In this document: positions 45,117 through 55,691 of the stretch, in pieces
Layout: every line of letters starts with the position of its first letter
How positions within the stretch are numbered: position 1 is the stretch's first letter
DNA from: Alisma plantago-aquatica
Lineage: Eukaryota; Streptophyta; Magnoliopsida; Alismatales; Alismataceae
Length of the DNA: 64,000 nucleotides
Direction: 5' to 3'
Assembly: GCA_963693085.1 (NCBI GenBank)
Contig: OY856411.1
Coordinates: 119,598,267 to 119,662,266, forward strand
Translations under genes and position numbers: made by a program
The notes under the pieces: generated by a model
Told to the model about the DNA's origin: nothing
Databases searched by the model: none
Seen by the model: only the letters and a program-made list of their open reading frames with translations

Positions 45117-46035
45117 GTGATGCGGGGGAAATACAACAGACATGGCTCTATCTTAAAAAAACCTGGCTCTACTGCCTGGTCCTTCATCAAATTGTACCTT
45201 CCTAAGCTGGAGGTCCTTTGTCACAAAACCATCAATTCAGGGAACTCTACCAACGTATGGCATGGCAAATGGCTGCTAGGCAATTCCATTATGGAGCTTG
45301 CCCCATCTGTTGTCATTCTGAAAGATCTCACAGACCTCAAGGTTGGCAGTATGGCTCTGGAGGAAGGCACTTGGTATTGGGATTTTATCCACTCCTTCTT
45401 ACCGCCAGTTACATGGAAGTTCATCCAAAGCACTCTTCCCCCAACCACGGATGAAGGCAACGATGCCTGGTCCTGGCCGTTTGAAACCAATGGTGAGTTC
45501 TCGACCTGCTCAGTGTACAACTGGCTGCATTTAGATTTCCAACAAGCCAACCTGACGAACTGGAAAGCCATCTGGTCCTTACCGGCGCCTCTGAAGATAT
45601 GCACCTTCCTATGGCTCCTTATGCATAGATTTATCCTCACTAATGTTGAGAAAGTACGGAGGCACATTTCCAATGATTCCATGTGCCTGAGATGTTTTAC
45701 AGCTAGCGAGTCAGTTACACACTATCTCAGGGACTGTCCAGTAAGCAAACATGTCTGGATTCACCTGGGAGTTGACCAATTCTTCTTCAACCTTATAGAA
45801 GGGGACTGGATAGACCTCATCACCAAGGGTGCTGGGAGTCTAGATGATAAGCTCACTCATTGTGTCAGAGCCTGGGCACTCTGGCGCACACATAATGATG
45901 CTATTCATAATGGAAGTCACCAACCTCCGGCCACCCAGGCACACTTCATCACGCAGTGGTCCTCAGCTATCATGTAGCTCGCCCAAGCTCAGAGTCGTGC
46001 AAAATATAATATCAGCAGTCCATCCTTTCTTACCC
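45117..46035 (+). pseudogene. LINE 2 ORF2 zf-RVT region
   Basis: A 286-residue open segment (45117-45977). It carries STNVWHGKWLLG, then WSWPFETNGEFSTCSVYNWL (about 45471) and the Cys/His cluster DSMCLRCFTASESVTHYLRD then CPVSKHVW (about 45676-45760), the zf-RVT zinc-binding motif of plant L1 ORF2. The frame ends at 45977 before the poly-G tract and the RNase H domain. Confidence 0.83.
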
Positions 46036-46036
46036 C

Positions 46037-46054
46037 GGGGGGGGGGGGGGGGGG
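46037..46054. repeat. Poly-G tract (18 bases)
   Basis: CCCC followed by 18 G, between zf-RVT and RNase H of LINE 2. Such runs are prone to replication slippage and to sequencing error, so its true length is uncertain. Confidence 0.9.
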
Positions 46055-46552
46055 ACTGAATACATCATCTTTGTAGATGCTACTTTTCAGACGCACAACC
46101 TCAAAATAGGCATCGGTATCCATGTCCAAAATAAACAAGGTCGATGTATCTTGGGAACTGGAGAACCGGGTCTCGCTACTTCAGCTAAGGAAGCGGAGAT
46201 GAAGGGCATATTAAAGGCGTTAGAGCTATGTAGGGTAAATGGATGGATGTTTGTCGTCATTTACTCTGACTCCACCACTGCAATTGAGTCCTTATTGCAT
46301 AACAAAAGTGCAGCCAGTAGATTCGAGCCTCCAAGAAGAAGAGAAGCATGCGCATTGAAGGCCTCACCTCAGGTCCAAATCTCCTTCATCCCACGGTCGA
46401 TGAATTTAGTAGTAGACTACATTGCAAAACATACATTGTACTCCTTCCTTCCCTACTTCTTCTCAGGCGAAAAACCTCCCTGGTTGAAGTTGGATATTCA
46501 TGTTCCCTTTCCACTTTGGCTAGCCCATCGTAGAGAGCGGGGTGAAAAATAG
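46055..46552 (+). pseudogene. LINE 2 ORF2 C-terminal RNase H
   Basis: Starting TEYIIFVDATFQ (first catalytic Asp, about 46074), then SAKEAEMKGILKALELC (Glu, about 46188), IYSDSTTAIESLL (Asp, about 46267) and MNLVVDYIAKHTL (last Asp, about 46414). All four acidic residues of an RNase HI fold are in place, and the piece 46151-46552 is open to its stop. Plant L1 LINEs of some clades acquired this Arabidopsis-type RNase H to remove template RNA. It is separated from the rest of ORF2 by the poly-G tract and a frame change. Confidence 0.82.
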
Positions 46553-46575
46553 TCATTCTCTACGGATGCTTTAAA

Positions 46576-46969
46576 AAAAAAGATTTCTTGAATGGTGATT
46601 TAGATCAAGAAGTTTATATGGATCAACCAGAAGGTTATGTTGTTCCTGGAAAAGAACATATGGTATGCAACATATTTAAATCTCTCTATGACTTGAAACA
46701 AACACCTAAACAATGGCATGAGTGATTTAATAAAGTCAGTGTATCATATGGGTTCCATATAACTGAAGGTGACCAATCTATATATTCTAAAGTTGATAAT
46801 GAAGGTTGTGTAAGTATATGTCTTTATGTAGATGATATCCTTATTTCTTACACTAATTTTGATATTATAAATAGTACAAAATATTTATTGGCTTCTAATT
46901 TTGACATAAAAGATATGGGAGAAACATGTCTAAATTTTAGGAATTAAACTCCTTAAAAGTGATGATTGA
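46576..46969 (+). pseudogene. pol: Copia reverse transcriptase, part 2
   Basis: FLNGDLDQEVYMDQPEGYVV (about 46577), then NIFKSLYDLKQTPKQWHE and CLYVDDILI (catalytic YVDD, about 46820-46846). Ends FRN with a TAA at about 46946, then LLKSDD-type sequence up to the chromovirus insertion. It continues at 53600. Confidence 0.83.
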
Positions 46970-47867
46970 TGTAAGGACCCTGACCTGCGTTTAGGGCTTA
47001 CCCTGTTTGTTTTGCTTAACCTTGATGGTTTGGTGCTTGCTAATCACCTTTGAGTGGTGATTAGGGTTTGGTTGTGCTTTGTTGAGAGTTGAAGGTTCTA
47101 CTTGCAAATAACCCAGGTCTAGGGTTTTGTGTGCAAGTTTGCCATCTTATGAGATGTTTTCCCCTCTTTGCTTCCTCTAGGGTTGAGAGGAAGGCTTGGG
47201 CTTGTGTTTGAGTCCTTTTGGACCTTTGTTGAGCTTGTTTGGGCCTTGGAGTTCCTTGTTTGGGCTTGCTTGGGCCTTGTGTCGGCCAAGTAGAGCTTGT
47301 GTCGGCCTAGGGCAGCTTGGTGTGTCACCCATGAAGGTTGATCCAACCTTGGTCATGTTTGGAGAACACATGGTGCACATCTTGGACAAGTGTCTTTTGG
47401 CTTGCAAGAGTAGTGGCTTGAGTTTGTGGACATGTGTCCCTTGGGTGGACGACACATAACAAGTGTTTACCTTGGTTTCTCCTCCTTTCTCATCTATATA
47501 GGTGGTCCCTTCCTTAGCTTGATGCCCCTTTAGTTCCTCTCCTTCTTGTGCACGACACACTCTTCCTTTCCTTTGCTTGGTGGCCGACACACCCTTGTGT
47601 GAGCAGCTTGGAGGCCGACACACCCTTGGAGAAGGAGGTGGTGGCCGATACACACCCTCTTGGAGGAGCTTTGGTGGTCGACAACCTTGGAGCTCAAAGT
47701 GCATCTTCTTCCTTGGAGATTAAGGCGGGTTGCATGACTCTAACCCTAACTACTCTATCCTCTTCTCTCATATGTTGTCTTAATCTTGCCTTTATATGTT
47801 AGTAGTTGGTTATTTTTTAGCTTGCATGTTGGCCAATCCATGTGTGATAATGGGATGTGTTGCCACA
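46970..47867 (+). repeat. 5' LTR of the chromovirus
   Basis: 898 bp, TG...CA ends. TATA-like CTATATAGG is at about 47494. A roughly 45-bp internal repeat (TGGCCGACACACCCTTG and variants) occurs four times at 47578-47690. Confidence 0.93.
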
Positions 47868-47871
47868 AGTT

Positions 47872-47884
47872 TGGTATCAGAGCT
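47872..47884 (+). promoter_or_regulatory. Primer-binding site of the chromovirus (tRNA-iMet)
   Basis: TGGTATCAGAGCT lies four bases after the LTR. It is the standard complement of the initiator tRNA-Met 3' end used by many plant LTR elements. Confidence 0.9.
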
Positions 47885-47992
47885 TTAGGTTCGCTGACTC
47901 TACAGGGATCAAGGACTAGGTTGTGTTTTTTCTTATGTGTTTTCCAGTTTTCCTCATAGAATTCTTCTGCCCTCGGCGGAAGAAAAGCCAAG

Positions 47993-49198
47993 ATGTCTGA
48001 AAACCATGAAGAAACTGCTACTGAGCACAGCGATGCTGCATCTGTTGATGGAGCGGTAGGTCAGGCACATGAAGATCGGGTGCCTGAGGTCCCCCAACCT
48101 GACCCAACCATTCTTGAACACCCTTCCTACCAACAGCTTATGGGGCAGATGATGGCTACGGTGAATCTCATGGTTGAGTGATTACCAGTGCCTCCTCCGC
48201 GAGCATAGGTTCCCCATGGAGAAGCATCGGGTATTGGGAAGACCTTTGAGCGGCTTCGCCGAGTCGGAGCTTCGGAATATGCTGGAACGGCTGATCCAGC
48301 GGATGCAGATCTGTGGCTGACAAGTCTTGAGAAGGATTTCCGGATCCTCGACATCCCCGAAGCAGACAAAGTAAAGCATGATGTCTACCTTCTGAAAGGT
48401 AGTGCTGGTCACTGGTGGACCATCGAGGAAGAGAAACGGCCTGGTGAGGTGATCTATTGGGAAGTGTTTTGACGCGAATTTGTCACCAGATACTTTCCCA
48501 AGACGTATCTGGATGAGAAGATCTGTCAGTTTGAGAGTTTGCGACAAGGAACGATGAACATCACTGAGTATGAAGCCACGTTTATGGATATGTTAAGGTT
48601 TTGTCCTCACATGGCGACGACAGACGATGAACGGATCAGACGTTTCGAGAAGGGTCTGGGTGCTGAGTTGACGACACTGGTTTCTGCGTTGGAAAACCGA
48701 GAACAGTTTGCGACGTTTGTGGAATCTGTTCGGATTATCGAACGATCTATAAGGGAGAAGAGAGAGTCTATGGCTAAGAAGAGACCTTCTCAGTTTCATA
48801 GTCAGAGGTTTGGTGGCTTCAAGAAGCCCAGGTTGTCAGCACCGGCAGCGATGAGAGGTTCTGGTAGGCCATCTCAGTGGTCTATGAGTAGAGGAAGAGG
48901 TTATGTTTCTTCACCATCTAAGGCACAAAGTTCAGCTTCTGTGGCGGTGACAAGACCATCTAGGCCTCAAGATGATGTTAGGACATGCTATGCCTGTGGT
49001 CAGAAAGGGCATATCAGGTCAAGTTGTCCCTACAACGATGTTGAAGTGACGCAGCAGCCGAGACAGAACCTTCAGGGGTCAGAGAGACCACAGCCCAGTG
49101 GTAGCAGAGGATGAGGACACGGTCAAGCATCTTAGGCTGGATCGTCTGCTCAGGGAAGCAGAGGTCGTGGGCAGCAAGCAACGGCTCGATTCTATGCT
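47993..49198 (+). pseudogene. gag: Chromovirus gag
   Basis: ATG at 47993 opens MSENHEETATEHSDAASVDG. The gag core follows: PADADLWLTSLEKDFRILDI (about 48296), GSAGHWWTIEEEKRP, VTRYFPKTYLDEK and MNITEYEATFMDMLRFCPHM (about 48554). The nucleocapsid knuckle CYACGQKGHIRSSC (CX2CX4HX4C) is at about 48986-49027. Stops in frame at 48179, 48206, 48470, 49112 and 49133, all without a change of frame. Gag would assemble the particle; here it is truncated after 62 codons. Confidence 0.87.
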
Positions 49199-50011
49199 AT
49201 GAATCAGCCGGAGGCGGTAGTCAACCTGCGAGTAGTGACAAGTCAGATGGAGTTATTTCATTCTGATATGTCTTCTTCTTGCTTTATATCTATTCTGGTT
49301 GACCCGGGTGCTACACACTCTTTTATCGCCTATAGTATGCTTGAGAACTGTCGTTTACCTGTTAGCTATAAGAAGGATAGTTTGTTGTTAGAAACCCCTC
49401 TTGATGGTTCCTCTTTGCTTCGAGAAGAGTGTCCATCTTGTGTCTTGTCTTTATCGGGACATCGCATTCAAGTGGACCTCATACCGCTTGATATGCATGG
49501 TTTCGATGTTATCCTTGGGATGGATACCTTAGAGAGGTATAAGGTTGTCTTGGATTGTGGTTCTAAGCAGGCAGTGTTTGATGTTCCTAGAGAGAAGTGG
49601 ATCTTCCAGGGAGATAGGAAGATTCTTCTGACATGTGTAGTATCAGCTATGGTGGCAGATAAGTTGTTACGACAAGGATGTGAGGCGTTCTTAGCTCACG
49701 TGGTAGATATCATAGAGGATGCCAAGGCAAAAGGTCCTAGCCTTGAGGAGGTGTCAGTTGTTCGTGAGTTTGCAGACGTGTTTCCTGAGGAGTTTCCTGG
49801 TGTTCCCCCACCCCGAGAGATCGATTTCGAGATCAATCTGGTACCAGGAACACAACCAGTTGCGCAGACACCGTATAGAATGGCTCCAGCAGAGATGGCA
49901 GAGTTGAAAAAGCAGTTACAGGAGTTGCTGGATAAAGGTTTTATCCGACCGAGTACGTCTCCTTGGGGTGCTCCAGTGCTGTTTGTCAAGAAGAAGGATG
50001 GTTCGATGTGA
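49199..50011 (+). CDS. pol: Chromovirus protease and RT N-terminus (open segment)
   Basis: 270 residues, open up to TGA at 50009. The retropepsin site is ILVDPGATHSFI with Asp at residue 35; DPG replaces the usual DSG/DTG, a form I know from plant chromoviruses. FDVILGMDTLERY follows near residue 104. Then the RT entry: FPGVPPPREIDFEINLVPGT, YRMAPAEMAELKKQLQELLD, GFIRPSTSPWGAPVLFVKKK. The stop falls where relatives have Arg in a MRLCIDYR motif, so it looks like CGA changed to TGA. Same frame as the rest of the polyprotein; this ATG is internal. Confidence 0.82.
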   Translation: MNQPEAVVNLRVVTSQMELFHSDMSSSCFISILVDPGATHSFIAYSMLENCRLPVSYKKDSLLLETPLDGSSLLREECPSCVLSLSGHRIQVDLIPLDMHGFDVILGMDTLERYKVVLDCGSKQAVFDVPREKWIFQGDRKILLTCVVSAMVADKLLRQGCEAFLAHVVDIIEDAKAKGPSLEEVSVVREFADVFPEEFPGVPPPREIDFEINLVPGTQPVAQTPYRMAPAEMAELKKQLQELLDKGFIRPSTSPWGAPVLFVKKKDGSM

Positions 50012-51145
50012 TTGTGTATAGACTACCGGCAGTTGAACAAGGTCACGATCAAGAACAAGTACCCGTTGCTGAGGATAGATGATCTGTTCGATCAGTTGTG
50101 TGGTGCTACAGTGTTTTCAAAGATCGATCTACGGTCCGGATATCATCAGTTGAGGATAAAGGCAGATGACATACCGAAGTCAGCCTTCAGGACAAGGTAT
50201 GGTCATTATGAGTTTGTGGTTATGCCGTTTGGGTTAACCAATGCACCTGCAGCTTTCATGGACCTGATGAACAGAGTGTTCCGTCCGTTCTTAGATCAGT
50301 TTGTTGTAGTTTTTATAGATGACATCTTGATCTATAGTCGGGACAGGCTAGAGCACGAGCAACATCTTCGTCGAGCGTTGACTCTTCTTCTCCAACATCA
50401 GTTATATGCCAAGTTCAGTAAGTGTAAGTTTTGGCTGGATGAAGTGACCTTCTTGGGCCATGTGATATCTGCTGAAGGGGTCAAGGTAGATCCAAAGAAG
50501 GTGGAATCTGTTGCAGATTGGGAACAACCGAAGACGGCGACAGAAGTTCGTAGTTTCCTTGGTTTAGCAGGATACTACCGGAGGTTTATCAAGGACTTCA
50601 GTTCGATAGCGTTGCCGATGATGAAGTTGACCAGAAAGGATGTACCTTTTGTTTGGGATGACCGATGTCAGCAAGCTTTCCAGAGTCTGAAGGAGAAGCT
50701 GACCAGTGCCCCAGTATTGATCTTGCCAGAGCCTGGGAAAGGATATATTGTTTTCTGTGATGCTTCTAAGAAAGGTTTAGGTTGCGTGTTGATGCATGAA
50801 GATCATGTGGTTGCTTTTGCCTCGCGACAACTCAAGAAGCATGAGGAGAACTACCCGACTCATGACTTGGAGCTGGCAGCAGTAGTCCATGTATTAAAAA
50901 TTTGGAGACACTGTCTATATGGGGAAGTGTGCCATATCTTTACGGATCATAAGAATTTGAAGTATATCTTCACACAGCATGAGTTCAACATGCGACATCG
51001 GCGATGGATGGAGTTGATCAACGACTACGACTGCACTATCGAGTATCATCCTGGTAAGGGGAATGTGGTAGCAGATGCGCTTAGCAGGAAGTCTTCTCTT
51101 TCTTCAAAGAAGGCACAGTTGAGTTCCCTGGTTTGCCATAGGTGA
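50012..51145 (+). CDS. pol: Chromovirus RT and RNase H (open segment)
   Basis: 377 codons between stops at 50009 and 51143. [13 protein letters not shown] at the start, [15 protein letters not shown] near 70, and the catalytic [14 protein letters not shown] with aspartates at 103-104. RNase [12 protein letters not shown] (Asp 250), [10 protein letters not shown] (Glu 287), IFTDHKNL (Asp 312) and [10 protein letters not shown] (Asp near 361). All key residues are intact. It would copy the element's RNA to DNA inside the particle. Confidence 0.9.
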   Translation: MCIDYRQLNKVTIKNKYPLLRIDDLFDQLCGATVFSKIDLRSGYHQLRIKADDIPKSAFRTRYGHYEFVVMPFGLTNAPAAFMDLMNRVFRPFLDQFVVVFIDDILIYSRDRLEHEQHLRRALTLLLQHQLYAKFSKCKFWLDEVTFLGHVISAEGVKVDPKKVESVADWEQPKTATEVRSFLGLAGYYRRFIKDFSSIALPMMKLTRKDVPFVWDDRCQQAFQSLKEKLTSAPVLILPEPGKGYIVFCDASKKGLGCVLMHEDHVVAFASRQLKKHEENYPTHDLELAAVVHVLKIWRHCLYGEVCHIFTDHKNLKYIFTQHEFNMRHRRWMELINDYDCTIEYHPGKGNVVADALSRKSSLSSKKAQLSSLVCHR

Positions 51146-52696
51146 GATATGTTTGTCTCTCTGCGGCAGATGAACGTGCAAATGGAAGTCTCCTTGTTGT
51201 CTGGTCTTTTCGCACAGATGCAAGTCAAGCCTACGTTGAGGCAGCAGATCAAGGATGCACAACAGACGAATGAGGCGGTACAGTTGATCAGATCAGAGTT
51301 CGGCAGTGACAAGCGTGATGGGTTTCATGAGTCCGAGAATGGGCTAGTTTGCTATCGTGATAGGATGGTAGTTCCAGATGTTGATGACCTGAGGAAGTTG
51401 GTGCTTGAAGAAGCACATACGTCGATATATGCGATGCATCCAGGTGTCACCAAGATGTATCATAGTCTGAAGGACTTGTATTGGTGGCCCGGTATGAAGA
51501 GAGATGTGGCTGAGTTCATGGCTAGATGTGCGGTATGTCAGCAACTGAAGGCTAAACATCAGAAGCCGGAAGGTACGTTGTAACCTTTGTCGATACCGCA
51601 ATGGAAATGAGATCATATAACCATGGATTTCGTAGTTGGTCTGCCCAAGACAACTAGGAATCATGAGTCCATTTGGGTGATAGTGGACAGATTGACGATG
51701 TCTGCCCATTTTCTTCCTGTGAAGACAACGTATACGGCTGAGAAGCTCGCTAGAGTGTATGTGGATGAGATAGTTCGTTTGCATGGTGTGCCAACAACAA
51801 TAGTTTCTGACAGAGGTCCTCAGTTTACTAGTCATTTTTGGGAACAGTTGCACAGAGCGTTGGGAATGCAGTTGAGGTTCAGTACAGCCTTTCATCCGCA
51901 GACAGATGGACAGTCTGAAAGGACTATTCAGATTGTGGAGGATCTCCTTCGAGCTTGTGTTTTGCAGTTCCTAGGCAGCTGGGATGTTCACCTGAGTTTG
52001 ATAGAGTTTGCTTATAACAACAGTTATCAGCGAAGCATCGACATGGCTCCTTATGAATCTCTGTATGGGAGGAAGTGCAGATCTCCTTTGTGTTGGTACG
52101 AGTCCGGTGAGTATCAGCTTTTGGGTCCTGAGTTAGCGCAGCAAACGACAGATAAGATCAAAGTGATACAACAACAGTTGAAAGTGGCACAGGATAGGCA
52201 GAAGTCTTATGCAGATAATCGCCGACGACCGTTGGAGTTCCAGGTAGGAGAAAAAGTATATCTTAAGGTCTCGCCTTGGAAGGGTGTGCTGAGGTTTGGA
52301 CGAAAGGGTAAGTTGGCACCCAGGTATATGGGGCCTTACCCAGTCTTAGCACGTGTCAGAAAGGTAGCTTACGAGATAGAGTTACCTCCTGAGTTGCACA
52401 TGTTGCATCCAGTTTTCCATGTCAGTATGCTAAAGAAAAGTCATCCAGAGTCAGGTACAGTGATACAGCCAGTTGAGGTTGAGCTTGATGCAGATGTGAC
52501 CTACGAGGAAGGTCCTGTGGCGATTCTTGACAGAAGGATCAAGAAGCTGAAAAAGAAGGACCTGGTTCTTGTGAAAGTTCTTTGGCAGCGTCGTGGCGTC
52601 GAGGAAGCCACGTGGGAGCTTGAGGAAGAGATGAGGAGAAAGTACCCCTCGCTTTCTCTTCGGATTTCGGGGACAAAATCCCTTAAAGAGGGTTAG
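51146..52696 (+). pseudogene. pol: Chromovirus integrase with C-terminal chromodomain
   Basis: The segment 51149-51583 (144 residues) has the integrase zinc domain: EAHTSIYAMHPGVTKMYHSL and CAVCQQLKAKHQKPEG. Stops at 51581 (TAA) and 51608 (TGA) follow, where relatives have Gln and Trp. The open segment 51623-52696 (357 residues) carries the catalytic D,D-35-E: Asp 2 (MDFVVGLP), Asp 63 (VSDRGPQF), Glu 99 (GQSERTIQ). The GPYPVLARV and HPVFHVSMLKK motifs follow. The last 60 residues read GPVAILDRRIKKLKKKDLVL then VKVLWQRRGVEEATWELEEE, a group-typical chromodomain that targets integration to marked chromatin. The stop is right before the 3' LTR. Confidence 0.88.
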
Positions 52697-52698
52697 AT
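52684..52698 (+). promoter_or_regulatory. Polypurine tract of the chromovirus
   Basis: TTAAAGAGGGTTAGAT directly before TGTAAGGACC; it overlaps the end of the coding frame. Confidence 0.75.
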
Positions 52699-53596
52699 TG
52701 TAAGGACCCTGACCTGCGTTTAGGGCTTACCCTATTTGTTTTGCTTAACCTTGATGGTTTGGTGCTTGCTAATCACCTTTGAGTGGTGATTAGGGTTTGG
52801 TTGTGCTTTGTTGAGAGTTGAAGGTGCTACTTGCAAATAACCCAGGTCTAGGGTTTTGTGTGCAAGTTTGCCATCTTATGAGATGTTTTCCCCTCTTTTC
52901 TTCCTCTAGGGTTGAGTGGAAGGCTTGGGCTTGTGTTTGAGTCCTTTTGGACCTTTGTTGAGCTTGTTTGGGCCTTGGAGTTCCTTGTTTGGGCTTGCTT
53001 GGGCCTTGTGTCATCCAAGTAGAGCTTGTGTCGGCCTAGGGCAGCTTGGTGTGTCACCCATGAAGCTTGATCCAACCTTGGTCATGTTTGGAGAACACAT
53101 GGTGCACATCTTGGACACGTGTCTTTTGGCTTGCAAGAGTAGTGGCTTGAGTTTGTGGACATGTGTCCCTTGGGTGGACGACACATAGCAAGTGTTTACC
53201 TTGGTTTCTCCTCCTTTCTCATCTATATAGGTGATCCCTTCCTTAGCTTGAGGCCCCTTTAGTTCCTCTCCTTCTTGTGCACGACACACTCTTCCTTTCC
53301 TTTGCTTGGTGGCCGACACACCCTTGTGTGAGCAGCTTGGAGGCCGACACACCCTTGGAGAAGGAGGTGGTGGCCGATACACACCCTCTTGGAGGAGCTT
53401 TGGTGGCCGACAACCTTGGAGCTCAAAGTGCATCTTCTTCCTTGGAGCTTAAGGCGGGTTGCATGACTCTAACCCTAACTACTCTATCCTCTTCTCTCAT
53501 ATGTTGTCTTAATCTTGCCTTTATATGTTAGTAGTTGGTTCTTGTTTAGCTTGCATGTTGGCCGATCCATGTGTGATAATGGGATGTGTTGCCACA
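52699..53596 (+). repeat. 3' LTR of the chromovirus
   Basis: 898 bp, equal in length to the 5' LTR. The differences I counted are substitutions, for example GTCATCCAAG against GTCGGCCAAG near 53011. Confidence 0.93.
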
Positions 53597-54345
53597 ATTG
53601 CATCATGATCTCTCACGAACATTATGTTGACAAAATCCTCAAAATATTTTCAATCATTGAATGTAAGCCAGTAAGCACACCTTTTAACTCTAATTGCAAT
53701 CTTAAAAAAATAAAAGTACTAGTTTTCAACAAGTCAAATATGCACAAGCAATTGGAACCCTAATGTACTTAATGAATTGTACTCATACAGATAGCATATG
53801 CAGTGGGGATATTAAGTAGATATACTCAAAATCCTACAAGGATCATTGGGATTCCCTACATAGGGTTTTAAGATACTATAAAGGTACAATTGATCATGGA
53901 TTGATTTTTTGTGGATCTCCAATTGTGGTAGAAGGATTTTGTGATGCCAATTAGAGTTTTGATTCATATGAATTGAAATCTACAAGTGGCTACATCTTCA
54001 ACATGGGTGGAGGTGTTGTGTCTTGAAAATCCACCAAGCAAATATGTATAGCTTGCTTCACTATGAAATCTGAGTTTATTGCCTTAGAAAAGGATGGAAT
54101 TGAAGCTGAATAGCTAAGACATGTTATAATGAATCTTCTCATTTGGGAGAAACCTTCTCCACTGGTCTTTATACAATGTGATAATCATGCTTCCACAACA
54201 AGAGATAAAAATAAAGTTTATAATGGGAAGAGTAGACATACTCATCTATGTCATAATATTGTGGGGCAAATTATAAGTGATAGTATAGTCTCAATGCATT
54301 ATGTAAAGTCAGAATTAAACTTGATCAATCCTCTGTGAAGTCATT
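53597..54345 (+). pseudogene. pol: Copia RT end and RNase H
   Basis: It resumes with MISHEHYVDKILKIFSIIEC and KPVSTPFNSNCNLKK (53606-53710), the end of copia RT. RNase H follows: VEGFCDAN (about 53932; Asp), STSGYIFNMGGGVVS, TMKSEFIALEKDGIEAE (about 54064; Glu) and FIQCDNHAS (about 54169; Asp), ending in HYVKSELNLINPL at 54338. Several TAG/TGA stops, mostly where relatives have Trp, leave 54129-54338 as the longest open part. Confidence 0.8.
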
Positions 54346-54949
54346 AAGTCAAAGACTAGTGAGAGACACATCGAGGAGAATGGGATTATACCCATATTAG
54401 AAGTCAAAGTGATGGATACCCAACCTTCATGAACGGCGATCCTGAGAAGGAGGTTCAATGGAAAAATCTAAATCACTGGATGACCCGATGTATTATAATA
54501 ATTTATATCTCGCTCTAATGATGTAAACAATTTACGGTGATTAAGTTGAATATATTTTTCTTAGTGGATTTCATAGCCAATGATGGTGGTTTAAATAACT
54601 ACAACATATAGTTGATGAAAGTCAAGTTATATGAATGTGAGTGAGTCCGCTCTTGTTGAGATTTGGGAAGATCTCTAGAGTGCTCATGAATATTTCCAAT
54701 AGGTGCATGGCCTAAACCTGCCAAACCGTAAGAATAATAATCAATTATATGAATTTCATGTGAATAGTAGGCCTCTAATGAGATAAAAAGGGACTTGATT
54801 TAAGAATATAGTTCTACCAATCTACTATAAATTACACATATTTATTCTATGCTCGGTTAAAAACCCTAGTTCTACTAAAGCTTATGTATAAAATTTATTT
54901 AACTTCTTCCAGTGAGCTCTTAATTGAATTTTTAATGTTTTGTTTTTGA

Positions 54950-54962
54950 AATAGTGGGAGAT
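54950..54962 (+). promoter_or_regulatory. Polypurine tract of the copia element
   Basis: AATAGTGGGAGAT followed by TGTTGA, the classic copia layout. Confidence 0.8.
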
Positions 54963-55691
54963 TGTTGAATTTTAAAAGCAAAATCCAACGTTATAGTCTC
55001 ACATTAGGGAATTCTGAAAATTCTCTCCTCATATATGGGTTATTATCCATAGGATATTAAGGAACGCAATGTGATATGTGCTTCACACATGTATGGTGGG
55101 GCAGCCAATTAGATTTGGGTTTGTCCGGTCTGAAAATTCTTAACCGGACGTGGCGGCACATGTCGCGTCCTTCGCACAGCGGTGGTGCAAATTCGGCCTT
55201 TCGGGGCTCCCTATGTAGGCGCGGCCCCAAGTTGATTTTTCTCTTGTTTAACTGAACCATTTTTAACATGTACATCTATTCGATGTTGCGTCTGTTCTTT
55301 TGGACAGTTCTAAACAGCAATTGGTTTACAACCGCAATATATCATTTCATGCGTGTATTGTTTTGTTTTTTAACAATGTCTCTGGCATCGTTCTAAACTA
55401 TGGAAAAACTCTCTAATTTCTTCTTTTTCTCTCTTTCGCTTGCCTGGTCGTTGGAAGAATGACCAATTCCTTTCACTCATCGTCGTGATTGTGGTGCACA
55501 TTTCACGCCGACAACCGTTGTTAAATCCTGACATAGTAGCCGTTGTCCTCTCCTAGAGCACTGACGTTCGCGTCAAGAGTCGCGAATATACTCATAAGGA
55601 TATTGCACATTGCACGACTTAGCATCACCCTGATTTGGTACAGTCTTTCAAATTTAATACTTATGCGTGTTTTGTATTTCTTTACGAACAA
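54963..55691 (+). repeat. 3' LTR of the copia element
   Basis: It starts TGTTGAATTT and aligns with the 5' LTR to TTACGAACAACA. Strong divergence, many substitutions at CpG-like sites (for example GACGCCGACAACCG against CACGCCGACAACCG regions). Confidence 0.75.

Larger units (their letters stand above)
40843..46575 (+). mobile_element. L1-type LINE 2 with RNase H, inserted in copia RT
   Basis: ORF1 (DUF4283-like, zinc knuckle), then ORF2 with endonuclease, RT, zf-RVT and a C-terminal RNase H, ending in a short A run (46572-46580). The host RT reads MDVK before and FLNGDL after, so the insertion point is well placed. A worn repeat of the target (CATTCTAAAAAAATGGTG, 40825-40842, against ATTTCTTGAATGGTG, 46576 on) may be the target duplication. 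Confidence 0.82.
46970..53596 (+). mobile_element. Young Ty3 chromovirus (Tekay/Del-like), inserted in copia RT
   Basis: Two 898-bp LTRs (TGTAAGGACC...TTGCCACA), a tRNA-iMet primer site, one continuous gag-pro-RT-RH-INT-chromodomain frame and a polypurine tract. Flanks are ATTGA (46965-46969) and ATTGC (53597-53601), a 4/5 target duplication. LTRs differ at about 16 of 898 positions by hand count, so it is the youngest large element here. The frame is broken only by nine stop codons. Confidence 0.93.
37292..55691 (+). mobile_element. Old Ty1/copia retrotransposon, split by LINE 2 and a chromovirus
   Basis: LTRs 37292-38040 and 54963-55691 share patches such as ATATATGGGTTNTTATCCATAGGATATT-type sequence but are clearly diverged. 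The internal order is gag, integrase, RT, RNase H, which defines Ty1/copia. A copia-type polypurine tract (GTGGGAGATTG) precedes the 3' LTR. The primer site is not recognisable. RT is cut at about 40842 by LINE 2 and at 46969 by a chromovirus. No target duplication is evident at the outer ends. Confidence 0.85.

Noticed and set aside
47177..47704. Minus-strand frame of 175 codons in the chromovirus LTR, repeated at 53011-53433
   Set aside because: It is antisense to a G/T-rich LTR and duplicates with it. No domain is recognisable.
51344..51895. Minus-strand frame of 183 codons
   Set aside because: A shadow of the chromoviral integrase on the other strand.
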